DNA from: Chryseobacterium polytrichastri
GTDB lineage: Bacteria; Bacteroidota; Bacteroidia; Flavobacteriales; Weeksellaceae
Assembly (NCBI RefSeq): GCF_900142445.1
Contig: NZ_FRAV01000023.1
Location: forward strand, 16,772-80,771
Reading direction: 5' to 3'
DNA: 64,000 nucleotides
The notes beneath the pieces are model-generated. The model was not told the origin of the DNA, did no database searches, and saw only the letters and a list, made by a program, of their open reading frames with translations. Position 1 is the stretch's first letter; each line of letters opens with the position of its first letter. This document shows, piece by piece, positions 17,717 through 27,215 of this stretch. The position numbers and the translations under genes were made by a program.

Positions 17717-19936
17717 TTATTTAATTTTAAATTCAAGTTTTACGTTGAAGAAACGACCTGTTAAACGAACCGGAACCGGATACATTAAATTGGTATTAGC
17801 ATCGGTAATCCATTGGTTGGCAACCGTATTTCTGATATTAAAGGCATTGAAAACCTGAACCCCTAAGGTTAGCTCTTCAAAATTACCCCAGAAACCGTAG
17901 GTCTTCTTGTTGTCTTTTCTGTCAATGAATACTTTAGAAAGTCCAAGATCCACTCTTTTATAAGAAGGTAATGTTCTTTGGTAAGTATATGGATCTGTAA
18001 GAACCGGCGCACCCGTTGGCAATCCCATAGCGTAAGTTAACGTTAGATTCACACGCATAGAAGGAAATTCCGGCATATAATCCTGATAGAACATCGCAAA
18101 TCTAAACCTTTGATCTGTTGGTCTGGGAATATCTCCTCTACCGTCAATATTTTCATATACTCTGGCATAACTTGCAGATAACCAAGAGTCTACTCCAGGA
18201 ACAAATTCCCCGAATAATCTGGTATCAATTCCGTATGCATATCCTGTTGCATTATTCTGACCTGAATAACGAATCCTCACATTATCCATGTAATAAGGAA
18301 TCAGATTATTCATTTTCTTATAGTATAATTCTGTCGTTAATTTAAACGGTCTGTCATACATTGTAAATTCATAATCATTCGATAAAATAGCTTGAATGGA
18401 ACGCTGAGACTTAATATTCTGATTAAAATTGCCATCTAAATCTTTGATCTCTTTATAGAAAGGCGACTGATAATAAATTCCTCCCGAAAGTTTGAATAGC
18501 ATATCGCTATCCCAATCCGGTTTAATAGCAAACTGAGCTCTTGGAGAGAATATCGTTTCATTGTTAAAACTCCAATGGGAAACTCTGGCTCCTGCATTTA
18601 CAAAAACCTTACTGGAACCCCAGTAAAATTTCTGAGAATACTGTGCGTAAGCAGACATTCTTGTAGGCTCAATATGGTTATTCCCCGAAATATTATACAT
18701 CAACTTTAAATCCTTTGGATTCCTGGGATCAATGAACTCTTCATGTGGAAGACTGTATCCTGCAGAGTCTACCAATTTCCATTCGTTGGTAAGATCTTTC
18801 AGATTTTCTTTTTCATATTTAAATCCTACTTCAATATCTGTATTTACATTAGGAGAAAATTTAGTTCTGAACTGTGTTCCATAGGTTCTTACAAATAAAT
18901 CATTTCTTGCATGCTCTATTTGCCCACCCGCATCGTATGAAGTGGTTGGATCTCCTGTAACAGGGTCAAAAGTCTGTAGAATATATGCAGATTGTATGGT
19001 GTAATATTCTTTTTCTCTATTCTGATAAGAAAACGCATCTAACGTAAATTTCCACTTGTCTGATGGCTTATAATTCACAGAGACTGTCCCCATCATATTT
19101 TTATACTTATCATCTTCTTTACCTGCATAAAGCACGTTAAGATTGATAGGCCTCTGTAAAGAACCAAAATCGATACTTTGTTCTTTAGGAATCATTTCGT
19201 AATCATTCTTAGAGTAATACCCTATGAATGAAAGAGAGAGCTTTTCATTGATATGATAATTAAGATACGTCTGGAAATCGAAATATCTAGGGTTAAAATT
19301 GGTATCTTCTTTTAAAGTATTAAGTATCAGATTTGTATTTCTATACCTTCCTGAGAATAAAGCCGTAAACTTTTTATTACCATTACTGTCTTTTTTCCCG
19401 GAAGCAAAACCTGTTGTTAACCTTCCTCCGATTAAACTCGCTTCTCCTGAAAGTTCAAATTTCTGAGGCTCACGGTAATAAATATTTAATGCAGAAGACA
19501 TTTTATCTCCGTATCTCGGTTCAAAACCTCCGGCAGAGAAATTAACAGTAGAAACCATATCAGGATTAATGATACTTAAACCTTCCTGCTGAGAATTCCT
19601 AATTAGGAAAGGTCTGTAAATTTCAATATCATTAATATAAATAAGGTTTTCATCATAGTTTCCACCACGAACCATATATTGTGAAGAAAGCTCTGTATTG
19701 GAGTTTACAGAAGGTAAAGTTTTAATAATTCCTTCAATACCTCCAGAAATACTTGCTACATTCTGAGCATCTTTAGCTGAAATTTTCACAGCAGTAAGGT
19801 CATTCGTTTTTCCTTTCACTTGTTTCTGGAAAACGATTTCCTCGATATCTGTTGTTCGTGCTGTATCTTTCTTTTTTGTTTGAGAGAATACTAACATGGG
19901 AACCATAAGGCTCAGTGGTAAAACTAGTTTTTTCAA
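17717..19936 (-). CDS. TonB-dependent outer-membrane receptor
   Basis: A 739-residue receptor. Signal peptide 1-18 (ending LVFSQ). The N-terminal carboxypeptidase-like regulatory domain common in Bacteroidota receptors is missing; the TonB-box region TTDIEEIVFQ leads straight into the plug (SGGIEGIIKTLPSVNSN, YMVRGGNYDENLIYIND, STVNFSAGGFEPRYGDK). The rest is a 22-strand barrel pattern ending in FNVKLEFKIK. No SusD partner is next to it, so it more likely takes up a small ligand (siderophore, metal or vitamin) than glycans. Its neighbour is the copper set, but a terminator separates them. Confidence 0.9.
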   Translation of the reverse strand: MKKLVLPLSLMVPMLVFSQTKKKDTARTTDIEEIVFQKQVKGKTNDLTAVKISAKDAQNVASISGGIEGIIKTLPSVNSNTELSSQYMVRGGNYDENLIYINDIEIYRPFLIRNSQQEGLSIINPDMVSTVNFSAGGFEPRYGDKMSSALNIYYREPQKFELSGEASLIGGRLTTGFASGKKDSNGNKKFTALFSGRYRNTNLILNTLKEDTNFNPRYFDFQTYLNYHINEKLSLSFIGYYSKNDYEMIPKEQSIDFGSLQRPINLNVLYAGKEDDKYKNMMGTVSVNYKPSDKWKFTLDAFSYQNREKEYYTIQSAYILQTFDPVTGDPTTSYDAGGQIEHARNDLFVRTYGTQFRTKFSPNVNTDIEVGFKYEKENLKDLTNEWKLVDSAGYSLPHEEFIDPRNPKDLKLMYNISGNNHIEPTRMSAYAQYSQKFYWGSSKVFVNAGARVSHWSFNNETIFSPRAQFAIKPDWDSDMLFKLSGGIYYQSPFYKEIKDLDGNFNQNIKSQRSIQAILSNDYEFTMYDRPFKLTTELYYKKMNNLIPYYMDNVRIRYSGQNNATGYAYGIDTRLFGEFVPGVDSWLSASYARVYENIDGRGDIPRPTDQRFRFAMFYQDYMPEFPSMRVNLTLTYAMGLPTGAPVLTDPYTYQRTLPSYKRVDLGLSKVFIDRKDNKKTYGFWGNFEELTLGVQVFNAFNIRNTVANQWITDANTNLMYPVPVRLTGRFFNVKLEFKIK

Positions 19937-20110
19937 AAGAAATGTTTTAAAATTTCAAACGTGAATATATAAATTTTATTTTAACTTATTTAAACTTTCT
20001 TTAACATTTATTAAAATGAGGTTTATATAATATTTTCGAAATTCTGCCTATTACAACAAAATTTCGAAAACAATTTGAATGAATATGAATGTATGGTGTA
20101 GTCTAAAGAA

Positions 20111-20920
20111 TTACAAAATCGCTTCTCTTACTCGCGTTAATTTTTGTAATAAATCTTCTAGTAAATCAAGTCTTAACATATTAGCCCCGTCTGATAATGC
20201 AGTTTCCGGAGTTGGGTGAGTTTCTATAAAAATCCCGTCTGCTCCTACCGCAATACCTGCTTTTGCAACGGTTTCAATAAGATCTGGTCTACCTCCCGTT
20301 ACTCCTGAGCTTTGATTAGGCTGTTGTAAAGAATGCGTAACATCCAAAATAACAGGTGCATATTCTCTCATGGTAGGAATTCCTCTATAATCAACAATTA
20401 GATCTGTATATCCAAAAGAATTTCCTCTTTCGATAATGGCAACTTTTTGATTATCAGAATCTGTAATTTTCTGAACGGCAAATTTCATTGATTCTGGAGA
20501 AAGAAACTGTCCTTTTTTCAAAGAAACACATTTTCCTGTTTTTGCAGCAGCAATTAATAGATCTGTCTGACGAACTAAAAATGCAGGAATCTGCAGAACA
20601 TCAACATATTGAGCCGCTAAAGCTGCATGCTCGTTCTCATGAATATCTGTAGTGGTAGGAATATTAAAAGTCTCACCCACTTTTTTAAGAATTTCCAAAG
20701 ACTTCTCTTCTCCAATCGTCGTAAAAGAATCGACTCTACTTCTGTTGGCTTTTTTGAAGCTTCCTTTGAAAATGTATGGAATGTTATATTTATTGGTTAA
20801 TTCAATTACTTTTTCGGCAATTCTCAACGCCATGTCTTCGCCTTCAATAATACAAGGTCCGGCAATAAGGAAAAAGTTTTTGGAATCTTTGTGATGGATA
20901 TTATCTAAATACTGAATCAT
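20111..20920 (-). CDS. kdsA: 3-deoxy-8-phosphooctulonate (KDO-8-P) synthase
   Basis: A 269-residue (beta/alpha)8 enzyme joining arabinose-5-phosphate and PEP to KDO-8-phosphate for lipopolysaccharide. Signatures include FLIAGPC, FKGSFKKANRSR, TTTDIHE, VLQIPAFLVRQTDLL, SLKKGQFLSPE and GGRPDLIE. Cys23 in the GPC motif with the His of LDVTHSLQQ, Glu of FIETHP and Asp of LSDGANM gives the metal-site set of class II (metal-dependent) KdsA. Gene 150 bp downstream of the thioesterase gene. The partner kdsB is 21 kb away in the same window. Confidence 0.96.
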   Translation of the reverse strand: MIQYLDNIHHKDSKNFFLIAGPCIIEGEDMALRIAEKVIELTNKYNIPYIFKGSFKKANRSRVDSFTTIGEEKSLEILKKVGETFNIPTTTDIHENEHAALAAQYVDVLQIPAFLVRQTDLLIAAAKTGKCVSLKKGQFLSPESMKFAVQKITDSDNQKVAIIERGNSFGYTDLIVDYRGIPTMREYAPVILDVTHSLQQPNQSSGVTGGRPDLIETVAKAGIAVGADGIFIETHPTPETALSDGANMLRLDLLEDLLQKLTRVREAIL

Positions 20921-21052
20921 TTTATTATAAATTAAAAGTTCAGTAAAAATACTTATAAAGTTTCAGAATCGGAAATTATTTAAGGGTTTTACCAAAATCT
21001 ATCCTTATATAATCCTAACTCACTATTCCAATGAAATTGAAAAACAAAAAAA

Positions 21053-21069
21053 CTAATCTTAAAGATTAG
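21053..21069 (-). terminator. terminator of the thioesterase gene
   Basis: CTAATCTT / AAGATTAG hairpin right after the stop codon; on the minus strand followed by a T-run of seven. Confidence 0.8.
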
Positions 21070-21070
21070 C

Positions 21071-21484
21071 TTATTCTAAAACAGGAGCGTTTTCAATAAT
21101 CGTTTTTAATGTTTCCGGAATAAATGGTCGTCCTCCTGTTGCGGGAACACATGTACCTGAAAAAACTGCTTTTGTAACCACTTTATTATTCAAAATGATA
21201 GCTTGCTTAAAGTGCAGTTTAGGAATATTATTTTTGTCGCGGTGCAATTCACATGTTACTGTAATAACATCATCTTTTTTTAATGATCTGAGAAAGTTGA
21301 TTGTATATTCAGACAAAACCATATTAACCCCGTTTTTTGCTTCGTTTTCCAGGTTAAAACCTAAAATCTCGTCAATGAAAGAATGTCTGCAGTATTCCAT
21401 GTAAAACGGATAATACAACCCGTCCATAATCCCTTGTACATCAATATGTTCATCCTTAACGGTATACTCTTTTGAATATTTCAT
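21071..21484 (-). CDS. hotdog-fold acyl-CoA thioesterase (4HBT type)
   Basis: A 137-residue single hotdog domain. Strand-helix start YTVKDEHIDVQGIMDGLYYPFYMEYCRHSFIDE follows the 4HBT/YbgC pattern in which an acidic residue in the D..G....YY.Y.E stretch is catalytic (here Asp or Glu near residues 14-29). These proteins hydrolyse acyl-CoA or acyl-ACP thioesters. Own terminator downstream; a 14-bp inverted repeat lies upstream. Confidence 0.85.
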   Translation of the reverse strand: MKYSKEYTVKDEHIDVQGIMDGLYYPFYMEYCRHSFIDEILGFNLENEAKNGVNMVLSEYTINFLRSLKKDDVITVTCELHRDKNNIPKLHFKQAIILNNKVVTKAVFSGTCVPATGGRPFIPETLKTIIENAPVLE

Positions 21485-21508
21485 AATAAACTATAATTAT
21501 CAGTAAAT

Positions 21509-21559
21509 TTCAATAAAAGAAAAAGATTGTTGCATTAGTACTTTATTTCTTTTATTGAA
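21509..21559. repeat. 14-bp inverted repeat with 23-bp loop
   Basis: TTCAATAAAAGAAA and TTTCTTTTATTGAA, between the DUF1697 and thioesterase genes. It could fold in the mRNA; no T-run follows on the minus strand. Confidence 0.5.
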
Positions 21560-21594
21560 GCGAATTTAAAAATAAAATTTATGATCTAAATCAT

Positions 21595-22122
21595 TTAGCC
21601 AATCTTTTTCAAGATTTTCTCAAAAGTATTGATATTCCTGCTTGTAAACTGATCTTTTAGGCTTTTCTTTCCCAAAATTTTGCCAAAAGTAGAATCTAAA
21701 GTATTTCCTTTTGAAACCTGCCAATAGAAAATATTATTGACAATCTCTCCTTTTTCATGCTCTGTTTTAGCCGCATTCTCAAACTCTTTCAATAAGATAT
21801 TTTCAACTTCTGGACTTCCTACAAAAGTATAAACATGCAAATTTTCATTCTTTTCAAATGGATTATTCTTCCAGAAAGATTCTGTTTCCTGCTGAGACTT
21901 AACAAATAGAAAAGCTTCGTAAGAGAAATGCTCAGACATAGCCTTTTCAAGAATTATCTTTAAATCTTCTGCTTTTTTATCAGACGAAAAAATAATATTT
22001 CCTGAAGCCAAAATAGAACTAACATCTTCCATTCCGGCATCTTTAAAAACCTGGCAAACATCAGCCATTTTCATATTGGTTCCTTTTACATTAACGCCTC
22101 GAAGAAAAGCACAGTATTTCAT
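21595..22122 (-). CDS. DUF1697 family protein
   Basis: A 175-residue cytosolic protein with the family start CAFLRGVNVKGTNMKMADVCQVF and the ASGNIIFSS strand, followed by an alpha/beta core ending KDQFTSRNINTFEKILK. The function of DUF1697 is not known. The gene begins 11 bp after the membrane protein at 22134 and is probably cotranscribed with it. Confidence 0.88.
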   Translation of the reverse strand: MKYCAFLRGVNVKGTNMKMADVCQVFKDAGMEDVSSILASGNIIFSSDKKAEDLKIILEKAMSEHFSYEAFLFVKSQQETESFWKNNPFEKNENLHVYTFVGSPEVENILLKEFENAAKTEHEKGEIVNNIFYWQVSKGNTLDSTFGKILGKKSLKDQFTSRNINTFEKILKKIG

Positions 22123-22133
22123 ATTTTACGTTT

Positions 22134-23486
22134 TTACCAGTAATAATTTCCTATCAATTGCATTCCGAAGGTTTGTAATAAACAAAGTACGTACAGTATT
22201 TTAAGTGTTCTGTTGCTATTCAATCCTTTCAAAAATAATATAAAAAACGGCACAATATACAAACAAGCTCTTGCTGTCTCCCCCGTCCCATAAGCACCTG
22301 TAAGAAACATTACTCCCAGGGCTACAATTCCTGTTAATGAAAAAGTAGTGATCTGTTCATCTGAAAATAATCCTAATGTTTCATTTTTAAAACTAAATAA
22401 CAATGCGATATAAGCAAACGACAGGAAAATCAAAATCTCGCCAATATCTTCCAATCTTGTAAAGAAATAAACAATTGGTGAATGAAATAACATAAAACCA
22501 TTTGGATTCTCAGAATGGCTGGCTTCTCTAAAAGTCTCCCAATGATTACTTCCTGTAACTTCATAACTTCCATAGAAGAAAGCAACTGTTAGAAGAATGC
22601 AAATAATAGAGCTTATAAAAACAGAATATTGCTTTTTGTATAATGTAACTAAGACTAAAAGTCCTAAAAATGCAAACAAAAACAGCCCTGAAAAGGTTAG
22701 CATATTGGTTAGGATCAGACCCGCAACACTCATTAAAATCCCGACAAAGCTTAATTTATTTTTAACGAAAATAGTTGAAATTCCACATAAAAATAACAAG
22801 CTTGTTGTAAGAACCAAAGCATCAATAGAAACTAAAAGATAGATGTTAACCGAAGGAATGATCGCAAATAATATCAACAAAAATTTCCTTTTTGTTTTAT
22901 CTATCCTAAAGTTTTTCATTAATAAATTCAATAACGGAAAACTACAAAGGGAAATTGCTAAAAATGCAAGGCTCAATCCTAATATGTTTCCATTAAATAG
23001 TTCTAGAAAAACATAATGAATTAAAGTTGTATAGGGCGGGTGCGTGCGTGTATGCATCTGGAAAGACTCTAAATTATGGTTGAAGTTCAATATCCATAAT
23101 CTCCAATCTGTAATATTAATGGCATCGGCGTAATACTGTCTTCCTTTAAGGTAAAAAGGTTGTAGAAATGCAATATCTACATTACCCTGTCCCATATTTC
23201 CAAATACAATCAATAATGTACAGATTATATATATCACAAAGAAGTTGAGCTTCTGATGATACTGATAAGCCCACAGCCCTGTACCTAAAAATAATAGGCA
23301 GAATAAACTGCCTATTATTAGAAATGAGGATGGATAGATTACCGAAAACGGAAATAAGAGATTGTTTCCGGTAAATACCACATATTTATTTATTAAAAAT
23401 ACCGTTACTGCTAAAAATATCCATGTAACGATTGCTATTAAAAAAACAGTAAAGGGAAAATTTGTTTTTTTTAAAATATTCATCAT
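22134..23486 (-). CDS. polytopic membrane protein, GT39/ArnT-like
   Basis: A 450-residue protein with about 11-12 transmembrane segments and a first periplasmic loop that holds GQGNVDIAFLQPFYLKGRQYYADA and THPPYTTLIHYVF. An acidic residue in loop 1 (as in GQGNVDIAFLQP) and an HPP/HPPY motif are typical of GT-C enzymes (PMT, ArnT family) that use lipid-linked sugars. The acceptor is unknown. ATG doublet at the start; either may be used. Second gene of an operon with the GT117 protein (21 bp gap). Confidence 0.7.
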   Translation of the reverse strand: MMNILKKTNFPFTVFLIAIVTWIFLAVTVFLINKYVVFTGNNLLFPFSVIYPSSFLIIGSLFCLLFLGTGLWAYQYHQKLNFFVIYIICTLLIVFGNMGQGNVDIAFLQPFYLKGRQYYADAINITDWRLWILNFNHNLESFQMHTRTHPPYTTLIHYVFLELFNGNILGLSLAFLAISLCSFPLLNLLMKNFRIDKTKRKFLLILFAIIPSVNIYLLVSIDALVLTTSLLFLCGISTIFVKNKLSFVGILMSVAGLILTNMLTFSGLFLFAFLGLLVLVTLYKKQYSVFISSIICILLTVAFFYGSYEVTGSNHWETFREASHSENPNGFMLFHSPIVYFFTRLEDIGEILIFLSFAYIALLFSFKNETLGLFSDEQITTFSLTGIVALGVMFLTGAYGTGETARACLYIVPFFILFLKGLNSNRTLKILYVLCLLQTFGMQLIGNYYW

Positions 23487-23507
23487 TTTTTCAAAAATTC
23501 GTTTTGA

Positions 23508-26500
23508 TTATTGTGTTGCTTTGATAATTGATTTTGTGATTTGCTCTTCTTTTTCTTTTGAATACGTAGAATCAAAAGGTTGCATAATATCAAACAGATA
23601 TTGGTAGAAAGGCGTGATCTTTTGAACCCCTTCAGATTCTTTCATTGCTTTCTCTTTACCCATTTCTTTAAGATTTTCAACAAATCTATTAAATTTCTTA
23701 TCAATTGGCTCAATAGATTTTACAAGATAATCATAAGCTTTATCTTTTTGGCCAATCTTCGTATAAGCATCTGTAACCGCTGAAACTACTAATGAATATT
23801 CCATTGGTTTTGTTCTCATTTGTCTTCTTACAAACTGTTGCTCATAAGGAGTCAATTTTAAATAGTAGTCATACTCTTCAAAAATTCCTTTCTTAAGAAC
23901 TTCTGCCAATTGTAATGCTTTTTTCTCTTGTCCGGCAACGATATATCCGTAAACCATTGAACTTAAAGAACGAGGATCATTGTATTTTTCAGCCGGAATT
24001 TCTTTTGAAGCTAAATCTAACAATTCAATTGCTTTTCCTTTTTGTCCGCTTAAAGCTAATGCTGCTGCTGCTCTACTTGCAGAACTTCTGTAGCTCATAA
24101 TGTTAGACGTTGCTGTTTCATCAAAATGAACATTCAAGTCTTTGAAATTACCCCATCTGAAGTTTTTAACTACATTGTATAATGAGTTCGCATCTACTCT
24201 TCCCATTTCTCCATCTGAACTTTGAGGAGTATGAACAGGAACTAATCTGTAGCTGAAACCATCAAACTGAAGATATTCATCAAGATAGAAAATATTTTCG
24301 CTGTCATAGATACCTCCTGAAGAGAAGTTAATAGGTCTTTTCCAATCAAAATTAGCTAAAATATCAAGCATAATTAAGTTGTTTTTGAAAAGCGTATTTC
24401 CTTTATATGTAATCATAATCTGATTTGCCGTATTCGGAAGATCAGCCTGATTAATGATTCCTGCTCTTAGCGCATTGTCTTTATTAACCGGTAAAATGAA
24501 TTTATTAACCGGAAGAATATTATATTTTTCATATTTATCTTCTCCGAAATACATTTTTAAAAGTTCATTCTTCGCAGCAGAATTATGCTTAATAAAACTC
24601 ATGGCATCTTTCATCGTCATAGAATCCTGAGTAAGATACTTTCTGAATTCTGCAAATTCTGTTTCTGGTGCACCTTGCTCTTTCAACATAGAGAAAACGC
24701 CTTCCCAGTCTGACTTTTTCATCAGATAGATCTGATCATTTACTCCGTCTCTGTAGTCATCGTGTGTCAATTGACTAGGTATGGCAGCCGCATTGTAGGT
24801 TCTTCTTTTTATTTGATCGATGTTCCAAGGAGTTGAAGCCAACGTAAAGTTAACTACTTTCACATCATCTCTAAAGTTTTCAGTCTCCTGAATCGCCCAA
24901 ACCGGATACGTATCATTATCTCCGTAAACGAATAGAATTCCTTTTTCCGGCAATGATTTTAATACAGAATAAGAATAATCATAAGATGTATACCTACCAT
25001 GTCTGTTGTGTACATTATAGTTTTGGAAGCCCATCATGAAAGGCACTCCCAAAAGAATGACACCAAAAGCAATATTAGCAGCGTTAGATTTTACTTTACT
25101 TTGTAAGAACCATAAAATGGCTCCCGCTCCTAAACCAATCCATATGGCAAATGCGTAGAACGAGCCTACCATTGCATAATCTCTTTCTCTTGGTTCGAAA
25201 GGTTTTACCCCTGTATAGAAAATAATACCTACACTCGTTACGATAAATAAAGATAGTATAGCATAGAATCTTCCAAAATCTCTGTTTAATTGGAAAAAGA
25301 ACCCGATTAAACCTAATATTAACGGTAAAAAGAAAAAGGCAACCGTACTTTCATTTTTGAATTTAGCTGGCATTGCCTCTTGGTTTCCTAATCTTGCATT
25401 ATCAATAGCAGGAATTCCTGAGATCCAGTTTCCTTTCGTATCTTCATAGCTTCCTTCAAGATCATTTTGTCTTCCTACGTAGTTCCACATCAGGTATCTT
25501 ACAAAGTAATATCCGTTCTGGAACGTAAAAAAATAATCCATATTCTGAGCCAATGAAGGCTTCTGAACATTAATCAAATTATAAGGTTTTACTTTTAAAT
25601 AATCTGCTGCTGTAATTGTTTTATCTTCATATTTCCCTCTTAACTCGTCAAAAATTTGCTTAGCCTGAGGACTGTCTGCAACATCTTCGTTTCCATAATT
25701 AAAAGTGAAATCAGGTGCCCCATACATAGAAATGTAATTGGCCATCACATCCTTATCTTCATTAAACATCCTAGGCATTAAACTTACCTGAGACTTACTG
25801 AAAACATAGTTGAATCTGTCGCCAGTTTTTCTATACGTTCCTGTTTTTTCGTCTTTTTCGTAGATATCTCCCGTTTTGGTTGTCTTGAAACTTCCGTCTT
25901 CATTTTTCTCAATTCCGTTAGCATCAAGGAAAGCTGTGTAGTTTTGACCATAAATTGTAGGCCAATCCCCATACTGTACTCTGTTATAATAATCCAACAT
26001 CCCAATCGCAGTATCAGGATCATTAAGGTTCATTGGAGTATTAGCATTTGCTCTGATAGGAATTACCATCCAACAAGAGAAACCAATCATCATGTAAACA
26101 ACAGAAAGAGCAACGGTCTGAAAAATATGTTTTTTCGCTCTTCTTGCATACTTTATCATGAAATAGCAAATAGCTACCATTACAATAAATCCTACAATTG
26201 TTCCCGAGTGGAAAGGAAGCCCTAAACCATTCACAAAGAATATCTCTAGCTTACCAAACATTGACATGATTAAAGGGAAGATAATTTTAAAAACAATTAT
26301 TAAAATCCCTAACGTAATTAAATTAGCATAGATGAAATTTTTCCAGGTAAACTTATAATTTCTAGCGTAATATACTAAACATACTGCCGGAATTGCCAAC
26401 ATACACATCATGTGCACTCCAACAGAAAGTCCCAAAATAAAGAAAATAAGAATGATCCATCTTTCATTATCCACCGCCGTATATTCATTTTCCCATTTGG

Positions 26501-26993
26501 TGATCAACCAAACCAATAATGCGATAAACATTGAAGCCATAGAATAAACTTCACCTTCCACTGCCGAGAACCAGAATGTATCTGAGAAAGTAAAGCACAA
26601 CGCTCCTACCATTCCGGCAAACAGAATAGAAATCTCTTCATGTTTGGTAATTTCTTCAAAATCTTTGTTTAGAAGCCTTCTCACAAAATGAGTGATCGTC
26701 CAAAACAAAAATAAAATAGTTAACGCACTAAACAATGCAGACATTGCATTGATTACAATAGAATAATTTTCGCCTTTCCCCAAAGCAAAAATGGCTGCTA
26801 CAGCACCCACTATCTGAAATAAAGCCGCCCCTGGAGCATGCGTTACTTCTAATTTTACTGCAGAAGAAATGTACTCACCACAATCCCAAAAACTAAAATT
26901 AGGTTCAATAGTTGACAAGTACGTGAAAAAGGCAATGACGAAAATCACCCATCCTAGAATGGTGTTCCATTGCTTAAAAGTCCAATTTTTCAT
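23508..26993 (-). CDS. GT117/DUF2723 membrane protein with TPR-like C-terminus
   Basis: A 1161-residue Bacteroidota protein. The N-terminal DUF2723 (GT117) domain has about 12 transmembrane segments and the signature ATYLSTIEPNFSFWDCGEY-type start (here TYLSTIEPNFSFWDCGEY), with the acidic residues of the first loop, then VTHAPGAALF. After residue about 680 comes a long extracytoplasmic part with YGDNDTYPVWA and, from about 990, helical repeats (TPR-like) with QKGKAIELLDLA and QKDKAYDYLVKS. Members are protein O-glycosylation candidates related to O-mannosyltransferases. It leads an operon with the GT39-like protein. Confidence 0.88.
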   Translation of the reverse strand: MKNWTFKQWNTILGWVIFVIAFFTYLSTIEPNFSFWDCGEYISSAVKLEVTHAPGAALFQIVGAVAAIFALGKGENYSIVINAMSALFSALTILFLFWTITHFVRRLLNKDFEEITKHEEISILFAGMVGALCFTFSDTFWFSAVEGEVYSMASMFIALLVWLITKWENEYTAVDNERWIILIFFILGLSVGVHMMCMLAIPAVCLVYYARNYKFTWKNFIYANLITLGILIIVFKIIFPLIMSMFGKLEIFFVNGLGLPFHSGTIVGFIVMVAICYFMIKYARRAKKHIFQTVALSVVYMMIGFSCWMVIPIRANANTPMNLNDPDTAIGMLDYYNRVQYGDWPTIYGQNYTAFLDANGIEKNEDGSFKTTKTGDIYEKDEKTGTYRKTGDRFNYVFSKSQVSLMPRMFNEDKDVMANYISMYGAPDFTFNYGNEDVADSPQAKQIFDELRGKYEDKTITAADYLKVKPYNLINVQKPSLAQNMDYFFTFQNGYYFVRYLMWNYVGRQNDLEGSYEDTKGNWISGIPAIDNARLGNQEAMPAKFKNESTVAFFFLPLILGLIGFFFQLNRDFGRFYAILSLFIVTSVGIIFYTGVKPFEPRERDYAMVGSFYAFAIWIGLGAGAILWFLQSKVKSNAANIAFGVILLGVPFMMGFQNYNVHNRHGRYTSYDYSYSVLKSLPEKGILFVYGDNDTYPVWAIQETENFRDDVKVVNFTLASTPWNIDQIKRRTYNAAAIPSQLTHDDYRDGVNDQIYLMKKSDWEGVFSMLKEQGAPETEFAEFRKYLTQDSMTMKDAMSFIKHNSAAKNELLKMYFGEDKYEKYNILPVNKFILPVNKDNALRAGIINQADLPNTANQIMITYKGNTLFKNNLIMLDILANFDWKRPINFSSGGIYDSENIFYLDEYLQFDGFSYRLVPVHTPQSSDGEMGRVDANSLYNVVKNFRWGNFKDLNVHFDETATSNIMSYRSSASRAAAALALSGQKGKAIELLDLASKEIPAEKYNDPRSLSSMVYGYIVAGQEKKALQLAEVLKKGIFEEYDYYLKLTPYEQQFVRRQMRTKPMEYSLVVSAVTDAYTKIGQKDKAYDYLVKSIEPIDKKFNRFVENLKEMGKEKAMKESEGVQKITPFYQYLFDIMQPFDSTYSKEKEEQITKSIIKATQ

Positions 26994-27176
26994 AGTATTA
27001 AATCAATTACGCGAAAATAAGCCTTTTATATGATTTTATGCCGATTTTAACAAATTTTAAAAATTTTGGCTCATTATTTGTGACCATAGTAGAGCTGGAT
27101 TGCAAATGAAAGAATGAATATTTACTAATAGGTGCTTAGAAATCAAACAAAAGTTTAGAAATTATTTATTTTTTTG

Positions 27177-27184
27177 TATTTTTG
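27177..27184 (+). promoter_or_regulatory. promoter of the cysteine-synthase-like gene
   Basis: -7 TATTTTTG with TTTA at 27154-27157, 19 bp upstream, one mismatch to the -33 TTTG. Ends 31 nt before the ATG. Confidence 0.68.
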
Positions 27185-27215
27185 CGGTCAGATTTTTATT
27201 GAAAAATAACAAATA

